From the NCBI GenBank assembly GCA_017522225.1, contig JAFWZR010000030.1, positions 46,016 through 110,015 on the forward strand: a stretch of 64,000 nucleotides of DNA, given 5' to 3'. The position numbers and the translations under genes were made by a program. The DNA comes from Clostridia bacterium. Its GTDB lineage: Bacteria > Bacillota > Clostridia > Oscillospirales > Acutalibacteraceae. Within the stretch, counting starts at the first letter, position 1. Each line of letters starts with the position of its first letter. The notes beneath the pieces are model-generated. The model had not been told where the DNA came from. It saw only the letters and a list, made by a program, of their open reading frames with translations, and did no database searches. This document shows, one piece after another, positions 43,710-52,216 of this stretch.

Positions 43710-44726
43710 ATGGTAGTAGTAATTAAAAACGGTGTTGATAAGATTCAGCAGGACAGACTTGTTGAATGGCTCAAGTCAATGAACATTGATGTTCACGAGA
43801 CTGTCGGTGAATTCCAGACAATTCTCGGTCTTATCGGTGACACAAGCCACGTTGATATCGATCTTATCACCGGCCTTGATATTGTTGAACGCGTTACACG
43901 AATCAGTGAGCCGTTCAAAAACGCAAACAGAAAATTCCATCCCGATGACACGGTTATCGACATCGGCGGCTTAAAAATAGGCGGAGGAAACTTCCAATAC
44001 ATTGCAGGTCCCTGCTCTGTTGAGTCACCCGATCAGATCTGCTCAATCGCAAAGGATGTAAAGCAGGCAGGCGCTATGCTTCTTCGCGGCGGCGCCTTCA
44101 AGCCAAGAACATCTCCCTACGCTTTCCAGGGTATGCGTGCAGAGGGACTCAGACTTCTTGAGGAAGCAAAAAAGCAGACCGGTATGCCGATCGTTACGGA
44201 GATTATGGACCTTTCACACCTTGACCTTTTCGAGAATGTTGACGTAATTCAGGTCGGTGCAAGAAATATGCAGAACTTCGAGCTTCTCAAGGAGCTCGGT
44301 CACACAGATAAGCCGATTCTTCTCAAACGCGGTCTTTCAAGCACAATGGAAGAGCTTCTGATGAGTGCCGAATACATTATGGCAGGCGGTAACGAAAAGG
44401 TTATCCTTTGTGAACGCGGTATCCGTACCTTCGAGAAGTATACAAGAAACACTATGGACGTTTCTGCAATCGCTCTTCTTAAGGAAAAATCACATCTTCC
44501 CGTTATTGCTGACCCGAGCCACGCAGCAGGTCTTTCAAGACTTGTTCGTCCGCTTGCACTTTCCGCAGTTGCAGCAGGTGCAGACGGTCTTATGATCGAG
44601 GTTCACAACGATCCCGCACACGCACTTTGCGACGGACCTCAGGCTCTTACACCTGACCAGTTCGCACAGGTTGTCAGGGAAGCGGAGGTTGTCCGTAAAG
44701 TTTTACACGGCATTGAAACCGAATAA
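43710..44726 (+). CDS. aroF: 3-deoxy-7-phosphoheptulonate synthase (type I beta)
   Basis: 338 residues; condenses PEP and erythrose 4-phosphate, the first step to chorismate. The N-terminal ~75 residues are a ferredoxin-like regulatory domain, as in Thermotoga-type enzymes where it mediates Phe/Tyr inhibition. The barrel has AGPCSVES (about 98-105), RGGAFKPRTSPYAFQG (about 127-142), the metal Cys and PSHAAG (His about 273). GGAGG is 7 nt before the ATG. First gene of an eight-gene operon preceded by the attenuator. Confidence 0.96.
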   Translation: MVVVIKNGVDKIQQDRLVEWLKSMNIDVHETVGEFQTILGLIGDTSHVDIDLITGLDIVERVTRISEPFKNANRKFHPDDTVIDIGGLKIGGGNFQYIAGPCSVESPDQICSIAKDVKQAGAMLLRGGAFKPRTSPYAFQGMRAEGLRLLEEAKKQTGMPIVTEIMDLSHLDLFENVDVIQVGARNMQNFELLKELGHTDKPILLKRGLSSTMEELLMSAEYIMAGGNEKVILCERGIRTFEKYTRNTMDVSAIALLKEKSHLPVIADPSHAAGLSRLVRPLALSAVAAGADGLMIEVHNDPAHALCDGPQALTPDQFAQVVREAEVVRKVLHGIETE

Positions 44727-44759
44727 AAATAGTTATATAATATGAAAGGAAATGATAAC

Positions 44760-45587
44760 ATGAATATCGGAATAATCGGGCTCGGTCTTATAGGCGGTTC
44801 AATGGCAAAGGCAATTAAGGAATCGACGTCGCATAAGGTCTACGGTTATGACATTCTTGAAAGCACTGTACTTGCCGCACAGCTGACAAAATCCGTTGAC
44901 GGCATACTTGACACAGAGACGCTCAGGGAATGTGACATTGTTATCGTTTCACTTTACCCCCAGGCAACAGTTGATTATGTGGTAAGCAATGCGTCCGTAT
45001 TCAAAAAGGACTGCGTGGTAATTGATTGCAGCGGTGTAAAGCGAAGCGTTTGCACAAAGCTCGAATCCGTTGCACAAAAAAACGGCTTTACCTTCATCGG
45101 AGGTCATCCGATGGCAGGTACACAGTTCTGGGGATTTGACTATTCCCGTTCAAGTCTTTTTAAGGGTGCGTCAATGATTCTCACCCCTCACAGCACAGAC
45201 ATTGCCGTGCTTGAGAAGGTCAAGGAGCTGTTTATTGCAATCGGCTTTGCCGACATCACCTTTACCACACCTGAGGAGCACGACAGAATTATTGCTTACA
45301 CCTCGCAGCTTGCACACGTTGTTTCAAACGCTTATGTCAAAAGTCCGACAGCACTTGACCGTAAGGGTTTTTCGGCAGGCAGTTATAAGGATATGACAAG
45401 AGTTGCGAAGCTCAACGAAAATATGTGGACAGAGCTTTTCCTTGAAAACAGAGATTATCTTGCAGAAGAAATTGATCTGCTGATTAAAAATCTCTCACAA
45501 TACAAAAATGCTCTTGAAAACAATGATGAGGCTGAATTAAGAAAACTGCTCAAGGATGGCAGAGACACTAAAAAACAGGCGGGATGA
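44760..45587 (+). CDS. tyrA: Prephenate dehydrogenase
   Basis: 275 residues. The Rossmann motif GLGLIGGSMAKAI opens the protein; GGHPMAGTQFWGFDYS (about 118-133) has the catalytic His, and the HxxxS/N part is seen in SQLAHVVSNAY (about 184-194). It makes 4-hydroxyphenylpyruvate for tyrosine. No ACT domain is present, so regulation would be by the operon attenuator or another site. The ATG at 44760 is 9 nt from AAGGA; an earlier in-frame ATG has no site. Confidence 0.93.
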   Translation: MNIGIIGLGLIGGSMAKAIKESTSHKVYGYDILESTVLAAQLTKSVDGILDTETLRECDIVIVSLYPQATVDYVVSNASVFKKDCVVIDCSGVKRSVCTKLESVAQKNGFTFIGGHPMAGTQFWGFDYSRSSLFKGASMILTPHSTDIAVLEKVKELFIAIGFADITFTTPEEHDRIIAYTSQLAHVVSNAYVKSPTALDRKGFSAGSYKDMTRVAKLNENMWTELFLENRDYLAEEIDLLIKNLSQYKNALENNDEAELRKLLKDGRDTKKQAG

Positions 45588-45591
45588 TTAT

Positions 45592-46635
45592 ATGAACATT
45601 GTTAAGGTTAACGCTTCAAAAAAATATGATGTTATCATCGGCAGTAAAACGGCATCGCTTCTGCCCGAAAAAATCAACGAACTTTTCGGCAATGTGAAGG
45701 TGTGCATTGTTACGGACGACACAGTTGCAGGACTTCACCTTGACAGCCTGAAGAATGAGCTTAACCGCAATCACATCATAAACGAGGCTTTTGTTTTCCC
45801 TCACGGTGAAAATTCAAAATGTCCCGAGGTGCTTTTTGAGCTGCTCGAATTCCTTGCAACAAAGCATTTTTCACGCAAGGATGTGATTGTCGCACTCGGC
45901 GGAGGTGTTACAGGTGACCTGACCGGTCTTGCTGCCGCACTTTATATGAGAGGTATGCATCTTGTACAAATGCCGACAACACTTCTTGCAATGGTCGATT
46001 CTTCCGTCGGGGGTAAGACAGCCGTCAACCTGAAAGCGGGCAAAAATCTTGCAGGTGTGTTCAATCAGCCTGAACTTGTACTTTGTGACACCGATATGCT
46101 CTCTACCCTCCCTGCCGAATATTTTGCAGAAGGTATGGCTGAGGTTATCAAGTACGGTGTGATTGCCGACAAGGAGCTTTTTGACGTTGTGAAAAACGGC
46201 AGTATTGAAGAAAATCTTGAAGCGATTATCACCCGCTGTGTTGCAATCAAGCGTGATGTTGTGGGTGAAGATGAGTTTGACACAGGTAAAAGACAGCTTC
46301 TGAATTTTGGCCACACACTTGCACATTCAATTGAAAAAGAAAGCAACTTCACAATCTCTCACGGCAACGCGGTTGCAATGGGTATGGTTATAATTTCTGA
46401 AATTGCGTGGAAAAACGGAATGTCCGTGGAGCGTTGTCAGGACGAAATTGTTGACGCTCTGCTCGAAAACAATCTTCCGATTGCCTGTCCGTACAAAAAC
46501 AGTGAGCTTTATTATGCGACAGAAAATGACAAAAAGAGTGCTTCGGGCAGAATTTCGATTGTTGTACCCGAAAAAATCGGCTCCTGCAACATTATTGACA
46601 TACCTCTTGCTGAATTCAGGGAGTTGCTTAAATAA
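45592..46635 (+). CDS. aroB: 3-dehydroquinate synthase
   Basis: 347 residues. NAD-binding and catalytic motifs include GGGVTGDLTGLAAALYMRG (about 101-119), VDSSVGGKTAVN (about 137-148), and the metal ligands in the GHTLAHSIE (about 241-249) stretch and E in EGMAEVIKYG. Second step of the shikimate path. The start at 45592 follows the tyrA stop by 4 nt and fits the family; an upstream start would overlap tyrA. Confidence 0.96.
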   Translation: MNIVKVNASKKYDVIIGSKTASLLPEKINELFGNVKVCIVTDDTVAGLHLDSLKNELNRNHIINEAFVFPHGENSKCPEVLFELLEFLATKHFSRKDVIVALGGGVTGDLTGLAAALYMRGMHLVQMPTTLLAMVDSSVGGKTAVNLKAGKNLAGVFNQPELVLCDTDMLSTLPAEYFAEGMAEVIKYGVIADKELFDVVKNGSIEENLEAIITRCVAIKRDVVGEDEFDTGKRQLLNFGHTLAHSIEKESNFTISHGNAVAMGMVIISEIAWKNGMSVERCQDEIVDALLENNLPIACPYKNSELYYATENDKKSASGRISIVVPEKIGSCNIIDIPLAEFRELLK

Positions 46636-47867
46636 TGGACATTAAGATTACACCCTCTGTGCTTTCCGGCACGGCAGAAGCACCTGCTTCAAAGTCCGTT
46701 GCACACAGAATGCTCATCTGTGCCGCACTTGCCGGAGGTAAAAGCAGAATTAAAATAAACAAAACCTCCGAGGATATTGAGGCAACAGCAAGCTGTCTTG
46801 CCTCACTCGGTGTTAAAATAGAAAAAGACGGAGCAACGTGGACGGTTACCCCGCCCGACGCTTTCCCGAAAGAGGCTACCCTCGACTGCGGTGAAAGCGG
46901 CTCAACACTCCGTTTTATGCTGCCCGTTGTTTCCGCTCTCGGAATAACGGCGACCCTGACAGGTCACGGCAGATTACCCGAAAGACCGATTGCACCGCTT
47001 CTTGACGAAATGAAAAAACACGGTATCAGCTGCGGTGACGGCTTCCCCATAAAGGTATCGGGCAGACTTACGGGCGGTAAATATAAAATCGCAGGTAACA
47101 TCAGCTCACAGTTTATAACCGGCTTGCTGCTTGCACTCCCCCTTTGTGACGGTGAAAGTGTGATTGAGGTTATTCCTCCCGTAGAATCGAAGCCTTACAT
47201 CGACATCACAACATCCGTGCTTGCGGATTTTGGTGTTAAGGTTAAGGAATCAGGAAACATTTACACCGTTTCAGAAGCACTTCCCGTCGGCGGTGCTTTT
47301 ATCGCAGAGGGTGATTGGTCAAATGCCGCATTCCTGCTTGCACTCGGTGCAAGGGTCAGCGGACTTAATCCCTACTCTGTTCAGGGAGACCGAAAAATCC
47401 TCGATGTGCTCACCTCGTTCGGTGCGAAAATCAAAAACGAAAACGGCACTATTCAGGCTGATATATCCGATTTGCATTCAACAGATGTTGACGCATCGGA
47501 TATCCCCGACCTTGTCCCTGTTATTTCTGCACTTGCTGCCTCGGCGGACGGTGAAACAAAAATATACAATGCGGCACGGCTTCGTCTGAAGGAAAGCGAC
47601 CGCATCGAAACTACGGTTCAGATGGTCAATTCACTCGGCGGTGAGGCTGCAGCAACGCAGGACGGCCTTATTATAAAAGGAAAGCCTCAGCTTGCAGGCG
47701 GTACGGTTGACGGATGCGGTGACCACAGAATTGTTATGTCGGCTGCCGTTATGGCTCCGAAGTGCGAAAATCCCGTTGTCATCACGGGTGCACAGGCGGT
47801 TAACAAATCGTATCCCGAATTTTTTAACGAATACACTTCACTCGGAGGTAAGATAAATGTCTTGTAG
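46635..47867 (+). CDS. aroA: 3-phosphoshikimate 1-carboxyvinyltransferase (EPSP synthase)
   Basis: 410 residues. APASKSVAHRML (about 16-27) and the PEP-binding GESGSTLRFMLPV (about 86-98, the GNAGT-like loop here reads GESGST) fit the family, and RLKESDRIETT (about 315-325) is the second signature. Resembling class II (glyphosate-insensitive-type) by the loop form; that is only a suggestion. It starts on the last base of the aroB stop codon. Confidence 0.95.
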   Translation: MDIKITPSVLSGTAEAPASKSVAHRMLICAALAGGKSRIKINKTSEDIEATASCLASLGVKIEKDGATWTVTPPDAFPKEATLDCGESGSTLRFMLPVVSALGITATLTGHGRLPERPIAPLLDEMKKHGISCGDGFPIKVSGRLTGGKYKIAGNISSQFITGLLLALPLCDGESVIEVIPPVESKPYIDITTSVLADFGVKVKESGNIYTVSEALPVGGAFIAEGDWSNAAFLLALGARVSGLNPYSVQGDRKILDVLTSFGAKIKNENGTIQADISDLHSTDVDASDIPDLVPVISALAASADGETKIYNAARLRLKESDRIETTVQMVNSLGGEAAATQDGLIIKGKPQLAGGTVDGCGDHRIVMSAAVMAPKCENPVVITGAQAVNKSYPEFFNEYTSLGGKINVL

Positions 47868-48918
47868 CTTTGGTGAAAAATTTAAAATAACAATTTTCGG
47901 TCAATCCCATTCCGAGGCTATCGGTGTTGTGATTGACGGTGTGCCTGCAGGCATCACGCTTGACAATGAAAGAATTGCAGACTTTATGGCACGTCGCGCT
48001 CCGGGTAAGACTGCATACTCCACCAAAAGAAACGAGAGCGACACACCCGAAATTATTTCGGGTATTGTCGACGGAGTAACCTGCGGTACTCCGATTTGTG
48101 CGATTATAAAAAACAGCGATCAGCACTCAAAGGATTATTCAAAGCTCAGACTCCTTCCCCGTCCGTCGCATTCCGACTTCCCTGCTTTTTTAAAGCATAA
48201 CGGCTTCAACGACATCAGAGGCGGCGGAAACTTCTCAGGCAGAATGACGGCACCGATGTGCTTTGCAGGTGCGGTTGCTATGCAGATTCTTGAGGAAAAC
48301 GGAATAAAAATCGGTGCACATATCGAAAAAATTGCAGGTGTGTGCGACAGTCGTTTTAACCCCGTATATCCCGAGCTTTCGTTGCTTGACGGCAAGGATT
48401 TTCCGCTGATTGATGACGGTGCAAAGGGAAAAATGCTTCAGGCAATCGAAGCAGCACGTCTTGACTGCGATTCCGTCGGCGGTGTTATCGAATGTGCCGT
48501 AACAGGTCTTCCCGTCGGCGCAGGTGAGCCGATGTTCGACGGTGTTGAAAATGTAATGGCTCGGGCAATGTTTGCAATCCCTGCAATCAAGGGTATCGAA
48601 TTCGGCAACGGCTTTGACTGTGCTGACCTTAAGGGAAGCGAAAACAATGACGAATTTGTTGTGACAGACGGTAAAATCACAACCAAGACAAATAATCACG
48701 GCGGTATACTCGGCGGACTCACATCAGGAATGCCTGTTATTTTCCGCGTTGCGGTAAAGCCGACACCGTCAATCTCAAAGCCGCAGATGACGGTCAATCT
48801 TGAAACCAAGACAGCCGAAGAGCTTGTTATCGGCGGCAGGCACGACCCGTGTATTGTTCCGCGTGCCGTTCCCTGTGTTGAGGCTGCAACGGCAATAGCA
48901 ATTTTGAATCTGATTTAA
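47857..48918 (+). CDS. aroC: Chorismate synthase
   Basis: 353 residues. The N-terminal GEKFKITIFGQSHSEAIGVV carries the first signature, with RRAPGKTAYSTKRNE (about 45-58) and the FMN/EPSP loops RPSHSDFPAF and RGGGNFSGR (about 115-123). It needs reduced FMN and makes chorismate, the branch point. It overlaps aroA by 11 nt. Confidence 0.96.
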   Translation: MSCSFGEKFKITIFGQSHSEAIGVVIDGVPAGITLDNERIADFMARRAPGKTAYSTKRNESDTPEIISGIVDGVTCGTPICAIIKNSDQHSKDYSKLRLLPRPSHSDFPAFLKHNGFNDIRGGGNFSGRMTAPMCFAGAVAMQILEENGIKIGAHIEKIAGVCDSRFNPVYPELSLLDGKDFPLIDDGAKGKMLQAIEAARLDCDSVGGVIECAVTGLPVGAGEPMFDGVENVMARAMFAIPAIKGIEFGNGFDCADLKGSENNDEFVVTDGKITTKTNNHGGILGGLTSGMPVIFRVAVKPTPSISKPQMTVNLETKTAEELVIGGRHDPCIVPRAVPCVEAATAIAILNLI

Positions 48919-48928
48919 GGTGTTTTTT

Positions 48929-50065
48929 ATGAATATAAATGATTTGCGTAAAGAAATAGATTCAATCGACAACGAGTTGGTTGAGCTTTTTGAAAAACGT
49001 ATGCGCACAGCTTCTGCGATTGCAGATTATAAACGCAAAAACGGTCTGCCGATTTCTGACAAGGGCAGAGAGCGTGAGGTTATAAACACGGTTACATCAA
49101 AGGTAAGTCCCGAATTCAGCGGATACACAAAGGTGCTTTATCAGACTATCTTTGATGTCAGCTGCTCCTATCAGCGCAGCATAAATTCTAAGGAGTCAAG
49201 CCTTATTGATAAAATCAATAAAGTTACGGCAGAAACTCCTAAGGTGCGTCCCGACCGTGCAGTTGTTGCGTGTCAGGGTGTTGAGGGTGCTTATTCTCAG
49301 CACGCTTGCGAAAAAATGTTCACTTATCCGAGCATTATGTACTTCAGCGGCTTTGAGGATGTTTTCAAGGCTGTTGACACAGGTCTTTGCCGTTACGGTA
49401 TACTGCCCGTTGAAAACAGCTCGGCAGGTTCTGTAAATCAGGTTTATGACCTTATGTCAAAATACAACTTCTACATCACCCAGAGTCTTAAGCTTTGCAT
49501 TGAGCACAAGCTTCTTGCAAACAGCGGTGCAAGCATCAGCTCGATAAAAGAGATTTATTCTCACGAGCAGGCGCTTAACCAGTGCTCTGCATTCATACGC
49601 GAGCTCGGTGTTAAAGCTCACGTGTGCAAAAACACCGCCGAGGCTGCAAAAATTGTTGCAGAGTCAGGCAGAACAGATATAGCTGCGATAGGCTCAAAGG
49701 ACTGCACCGATCTTTACGGCTTGCGTGTGCTTTCGGGCAACATTCAGAACACGCAGAATAACTACACAAGATTTATCTGTATTGCTAAAAATCCCGAGAT
49801 TTACCCCGGTGCAAAAAAGACCAGCCTTATGCTCACTGTTCAGCATAAGCCGGGTTCACTTTATAATATCATCGCACGCTTTGCCGCACTCGGTCTTAAC
49901 CTTACTAAGCTTGAAAGCCGACCGATTACAGGCAGTGACTTTGAATTCAGATTCTATTTTGATATCGAGGCTTCCGTTTACTCTGACGAATTAAAGGAGA
50001 TTATTGCGGAGCTTGAAAACGACTGCGAGGAGTTCACCTATCTCGGCAGTTACACGGAGGATTAA
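48929..50065 (+). CDS. pheA: Bifunctional chorismate mutase / prephenate dehydratase
   Basis: 378 residues in three parts: an AroQ chorismate mutase (about 1-90, LRKEIDSIDNELVELFEKRM with active-site Arg and Lys), a prephenate dehydratase (about 110-285, with GVEGAYSQHA and the NTRF-like NYTRF), and a C-terminal ACT domain (about 298-378, including the ESRP motif seen as LESRPI) that senses Phe. It makes phenylpyruvate. The ATG at 48929 follows AAGG at about 8 nt and is the family start. Confidence 0.94.
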   Translation: MNINDLRKEIDSIDNELVELFEKRMRTASAIADYKRKNGLPISDKGREREVINTVTSKVSPEFSGYTKVLYQTIFDVSCSYQRSINSKESSLIDKINKVTAETPKVRPDRAVVACQGVEGAYSQHACEKMFTYPSIMYFSGFEDVFKAVDTGLCRYGILPVENSSAGSVNQVYDLMSKYNFYITQSLKLCIEHKLLANSGASISSIKEIYSHEQALNQCSAFIRELGVKAHVCKNTAEAAKIVAESGRTDIAAIGSKDCTDLYGLRVLSGNIQNTQNNYTRFICIAKNPEIYPGAKKTSLMLTVQHKPGSLYNIIARFAALGLNLTKLESRPITGSDFEFRFYFDIEASVYSDELKEIIAELENDCEEFTYLGSYTED

Positions 50066-50067
50066 CA

Positions 50068-51288
50068 ATGTACGGTTTACTCGGAAGGAAGCTTTCGCAC
50101 AGTCTTTCCCCGCAGATTCACGCACTTTTCGGTGATTATCCCTACGAGCTTTTTTGCCGTGAGCCCGAAGAGCTTGACGCTTTTTTTGCGGACACAAGTC
50201 TGAAAGCCTTCAATGTTACAATTCCATATAAGGTTGATGCTTACAGGCATTGCGACATCCTTTCCGACACGGCAAAAAAAATCGGCAGTGTAAACACGGT
50301 TGTCCGCCGTGCTGACGGTACGCTTTACGGCGACAATACCGACTATTTCGGCTTTGACTATATGTCAAAAAGCAGCGGTGCCGATTACCGTGGCAAAAAG
50401 GTGCTCGTCCTCGGCAGCGGCGGTGCAAGTCTTACGGTTTGCGAGGTTGCAAAGGATTGCGGTGCAAGGGAGGTTATAGTTGTCAGCCGAAGCGGTGAAA
50501 ACAACTACGACAACATCTCAAAGCACTTTGATGCGGACATCATTGTCAACACCACCCCTGTCGGAATGTATCCGAATAACGGTGAAAGACTTGTTGACCT
50601 TTCCGCCTTCAATCATCTTGAATGTGCGCTCGACCTGATTTATAACCCTTGTCGGACACGATTTCTGCTTGATGCACAAGAGCTTGGTATTCCCTGTGCA
50701 AACGGTCTGACCATGCTTGTGGCACAGGCTCTGCGTTCAGCCGAGCAGTTCATTGACTGCAACTTTGACGACGGAACAATCGAGCGGGTTTATAACACCA
50801 TACTCAACGAGCAGAAAAACATTGTGCTTATCGGTATGCCCGGCTGCGGTAAATCGACTGTCGGCAAGCTCCTTGAGGAAAAGCTCGGCAGAGAGCTTCT
50901 TGATACAGACAGTGAAATTGTAAAGGCTGACGGACGCACAATTCCCGAAATTTTCAGCACCGAGGGTGAACCGTTTTTCCGCTCACTTGAAACCGAGGCG
51001 TGTAAAAGCACGGGCAAATGTCTTGCAAAAATTATTGCAACAGGCGGCGGTGCTGTGATGAAAAAAGAAAACCGTGACGCATTAAGACAAAACGGCACGG
51101 TAATATATCTAAAAAAAGACCTGTCTCTTCTTGCTCTTGACGGCAGACCGCTTTCCAAGGATGAGGATGCCGTGAAAAAGATTTACGAGGCAAGAAAAGA
51201 TACTTATGAAGCATTTGCAGATTTCACGGTTGAGGTAAGTCCCGATGCCGCAATCACTGCAGAAAGGGTGATAAAATGCATATTTTAG
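50068..51288 (+). CDS. aroEK: Fused shikimate dehydrogenase-shikimate kinase
   Basis: 406 residues. The first ~245 are shikimate dehydrogenase: LGRKLSHSLSPQIH (shikimate-binding Ser pair), NVTIPYK with the catalytic Lys (about 53), GDNTDYFGF and the NADP motif VLVLGSGGASLTV. After a short link (TILNEQ) a kinase starts: VLIGMPGCGKSTVGK (Walker A, about 254-262), LLDTDSEIVK, then GEPFFRSLE with the shikimate-binding Arg and ATGGGAV, to the end. Thus steps four and five of the pathway are in one chain. The dehydrogenase domain is slightly short, lacking little. It begins 3 nt after the pheA stop and overlaps aroQ by 13 nt. Confidence 0.93.
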   Translation: MYGLLGRKLSHSLSPQIHALFGDYPYELFCREPEELDAFFADTSLKAFNVTIPYKVDAYRHCDILSDTAKKIGSVNTVVRRADGTLYGDNTDYFGFDYMSKSSGADYRGKKVLVLGSGGASLTVCEVAKDCGAREVIVVSRSGENNYDNISKHFDADIIVNTTPVGMYPNNGERLVDLSAFNHLECALDLIYNPCRTRFLLDAQELGIPCANGLTMLVAQALRSAEQFIDCNFDDGTIERVYNTILNEQKNIVLIGMPGCGKSTVGKLLEEKLGRELLDTDSEIVKADGRTIPEIFSTEGEPFFRSLETEACKSTGKCLAKIIATGGGAVMKKENRDALRQNGTVIYLKKDLSLLALDGRPLSKDEDAVKKIYEARKDTYEAFADFTVEVSPDAAITAERVIKCIF

Positions 51289-51710
51289 TAATCAACGGAC
51301 CGAACATCAATATGCTCGGTATAAGAGAGCCTGATATCTACGGCAAGAGCACTTACGCTGACCTTTGCGATGTGATTAAAAATAAAGCTGACGAAATGAA
51401 CATAACAGTTGAGCTTTTTCAGTCAAATCACGAGGGCTCGATTGTTGACAAGATCCAGGAAGCACTCGGCAAGGCTGACGGCATTGTTATCAACCCTGCG
51501 GCATACACTCACACAAGCGTAGCCATTCTTGATGCGCTGAAGGCTGTGCAGATACCCACCTGCGAGGTGCATATTTCAGATGTTAATACCCGCGAGGATT
51601 TCCGCAAGATTTCCTATGTCGGAATGTATGCAGAAAAAACCATTGCAGGCTACGGCTTCGACGGTTACATTATGGCTATGGAATATCTGAAAGAAAAATA
51701 CGGTAAATAA
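51276..51710 (+). CDS. aroQ: 3-dehydroquinate dehydratase, type II
   Basis: 144 residues, the type II dodecameric enzyme. NGPNINMLGIREPDIYG (about 7-23) carries the catalytic Tyr and Arg, NPAAYTHTSVA (about 75-85) the Asn, and CEVHISDVNTREDFR (about 97-111) the His. It catalyses the third step. Last gene of the operon; no clear terminator follows, the next sequence being an IS remnant. Confidence 0.95.
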   Translation: MHILVINGPNINMLGIREPDIYGKSTYADLCDVIKNKADEMNITVELFQSNHEGSIVDKIQEALGKADGIVINPAAYTHTSVAILDALKAVQIPTCEVHISDVNTREDFRKISYVGMYAEKTIAGYGFDGYIMAMEYLKEKYGK

Positions 51711-51764
51711 GCAACAGGGTCTTTGCAGTGAACCCTAAAGTTTAGACAAAACAAAACCTTAAAT

Positions 51765-51920
51765 TTACATTGAATGAGTTCGGTATTGTACCGGACTCAT
51801 TACTTTTAACTTTATAGAAATTCTACCATTGTTGTAATAATGAACATAACGCTTCAAATCATCAATGAAAGCATTAACACTTTCAATTTTTCGCCATAAA
51901 AATATGCACTCCAAAAGTGT
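51765..51920 (-). pseudogene. IS3-family transposase, C-terminal remnant
   Basis: 51 codons in frame without a start. The segments FIDDLKRYVHYYNNGRISIK and LKVMSPVQYRT match the conserved end of IS150-type OrfB integrases (YINYYNxxRIKxKLKGLSPVxYR). The DDE catalytic residues lie upstream and are lost. Confidence 0.8.
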
Positions 51921-51937
51921 CTAACTTTTGGAGTGCA
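51905..51937. repeat. Long perfect hairpin at the IS end
   Basis: TGCACTCCAAAAG (51905-51917) and CTTTTGGAGTGCA (51925-51937) are perfect 13-bp arms around TGTCTAA. It contains the IS terminal repeat and could also act as a weak terminator for the aro operon. Confidence 0.6.
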
Positions 51938-52216
51938 TTCCGGAAATACCTGGTTAAAACTGTCTTGTAAAAGTCGGCAACAAGTACCACTATCGACATA
52001 GCAGAAATATCACTTAATACTCGTACATTGTTGTCAAGCCAAAAAGTCCTCGGAAGAAACCACCGATTTTATCAAAGAAACCAGCTTTTGAACGTAACTC
52101 AACACTATCTGTGTTGACAGAACAATTACTCTCATTTGTCGAAATCATTCTCGCAATTCACGCACCCCGTCGGAGCTGAATAGAACCAATGACAACAAGA
52201 GGGATTTTTTATAAGC
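51938..52216. other. Decayed sequence between the IS remnant and the ceramidase gene
   Basis: Apart from the fragment at 52014-52148 nothing can be supported in this 279-bp stretch. No promoter or structured RNA was recognised. With the IS remnant it makes a ~500-bp gene-free region after aroQ. Confidence 0.6.
52014..52148 (-). pseudogene. C-terminal fragment of a secreted protein
   Basis: 44 codons ending in a stop, with an ATG but no ribosome site; a stop codon lies in frame just upstream. The second half, SVELRSKAGFFDKIGGFFRG then LFGLTTMYEY, is an amphipathic, Phe-rich end. I recall this FF-x-KI-x2-FF-x2-LFG pattern at the end of many surface proteins of gut Clostridia, but cannot check it here. 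Likely the tail of a gene destroyed by the nearby IS event. Confidence 0.5.

Larger units (their letters stand above)
51729..51937 (-). mobile_element. Internally deleted IS3-family element
   Basis: A 209-bp remnant bounded by inverted ends: 51729-51748 (TGAACCCTAAAGTTTAGACA) and, on the minus strand, 51937-51918 (TGCACTCCAAAAGTTAGACA), 15 of 20 positions the same. Both begin TG, as IS3-family ends do. Between them only the 3' end of the transposase remains. No target duplication was recognised. It lies directly after aroQ. Confidence 0.7.

Noticed and set aside
51729-51937. CRISPR array or phage att site
   Set aside because: The repeated words are inverted ends of an IS, not evenly spaced direct repeats; no CRISPR array was found in the window.
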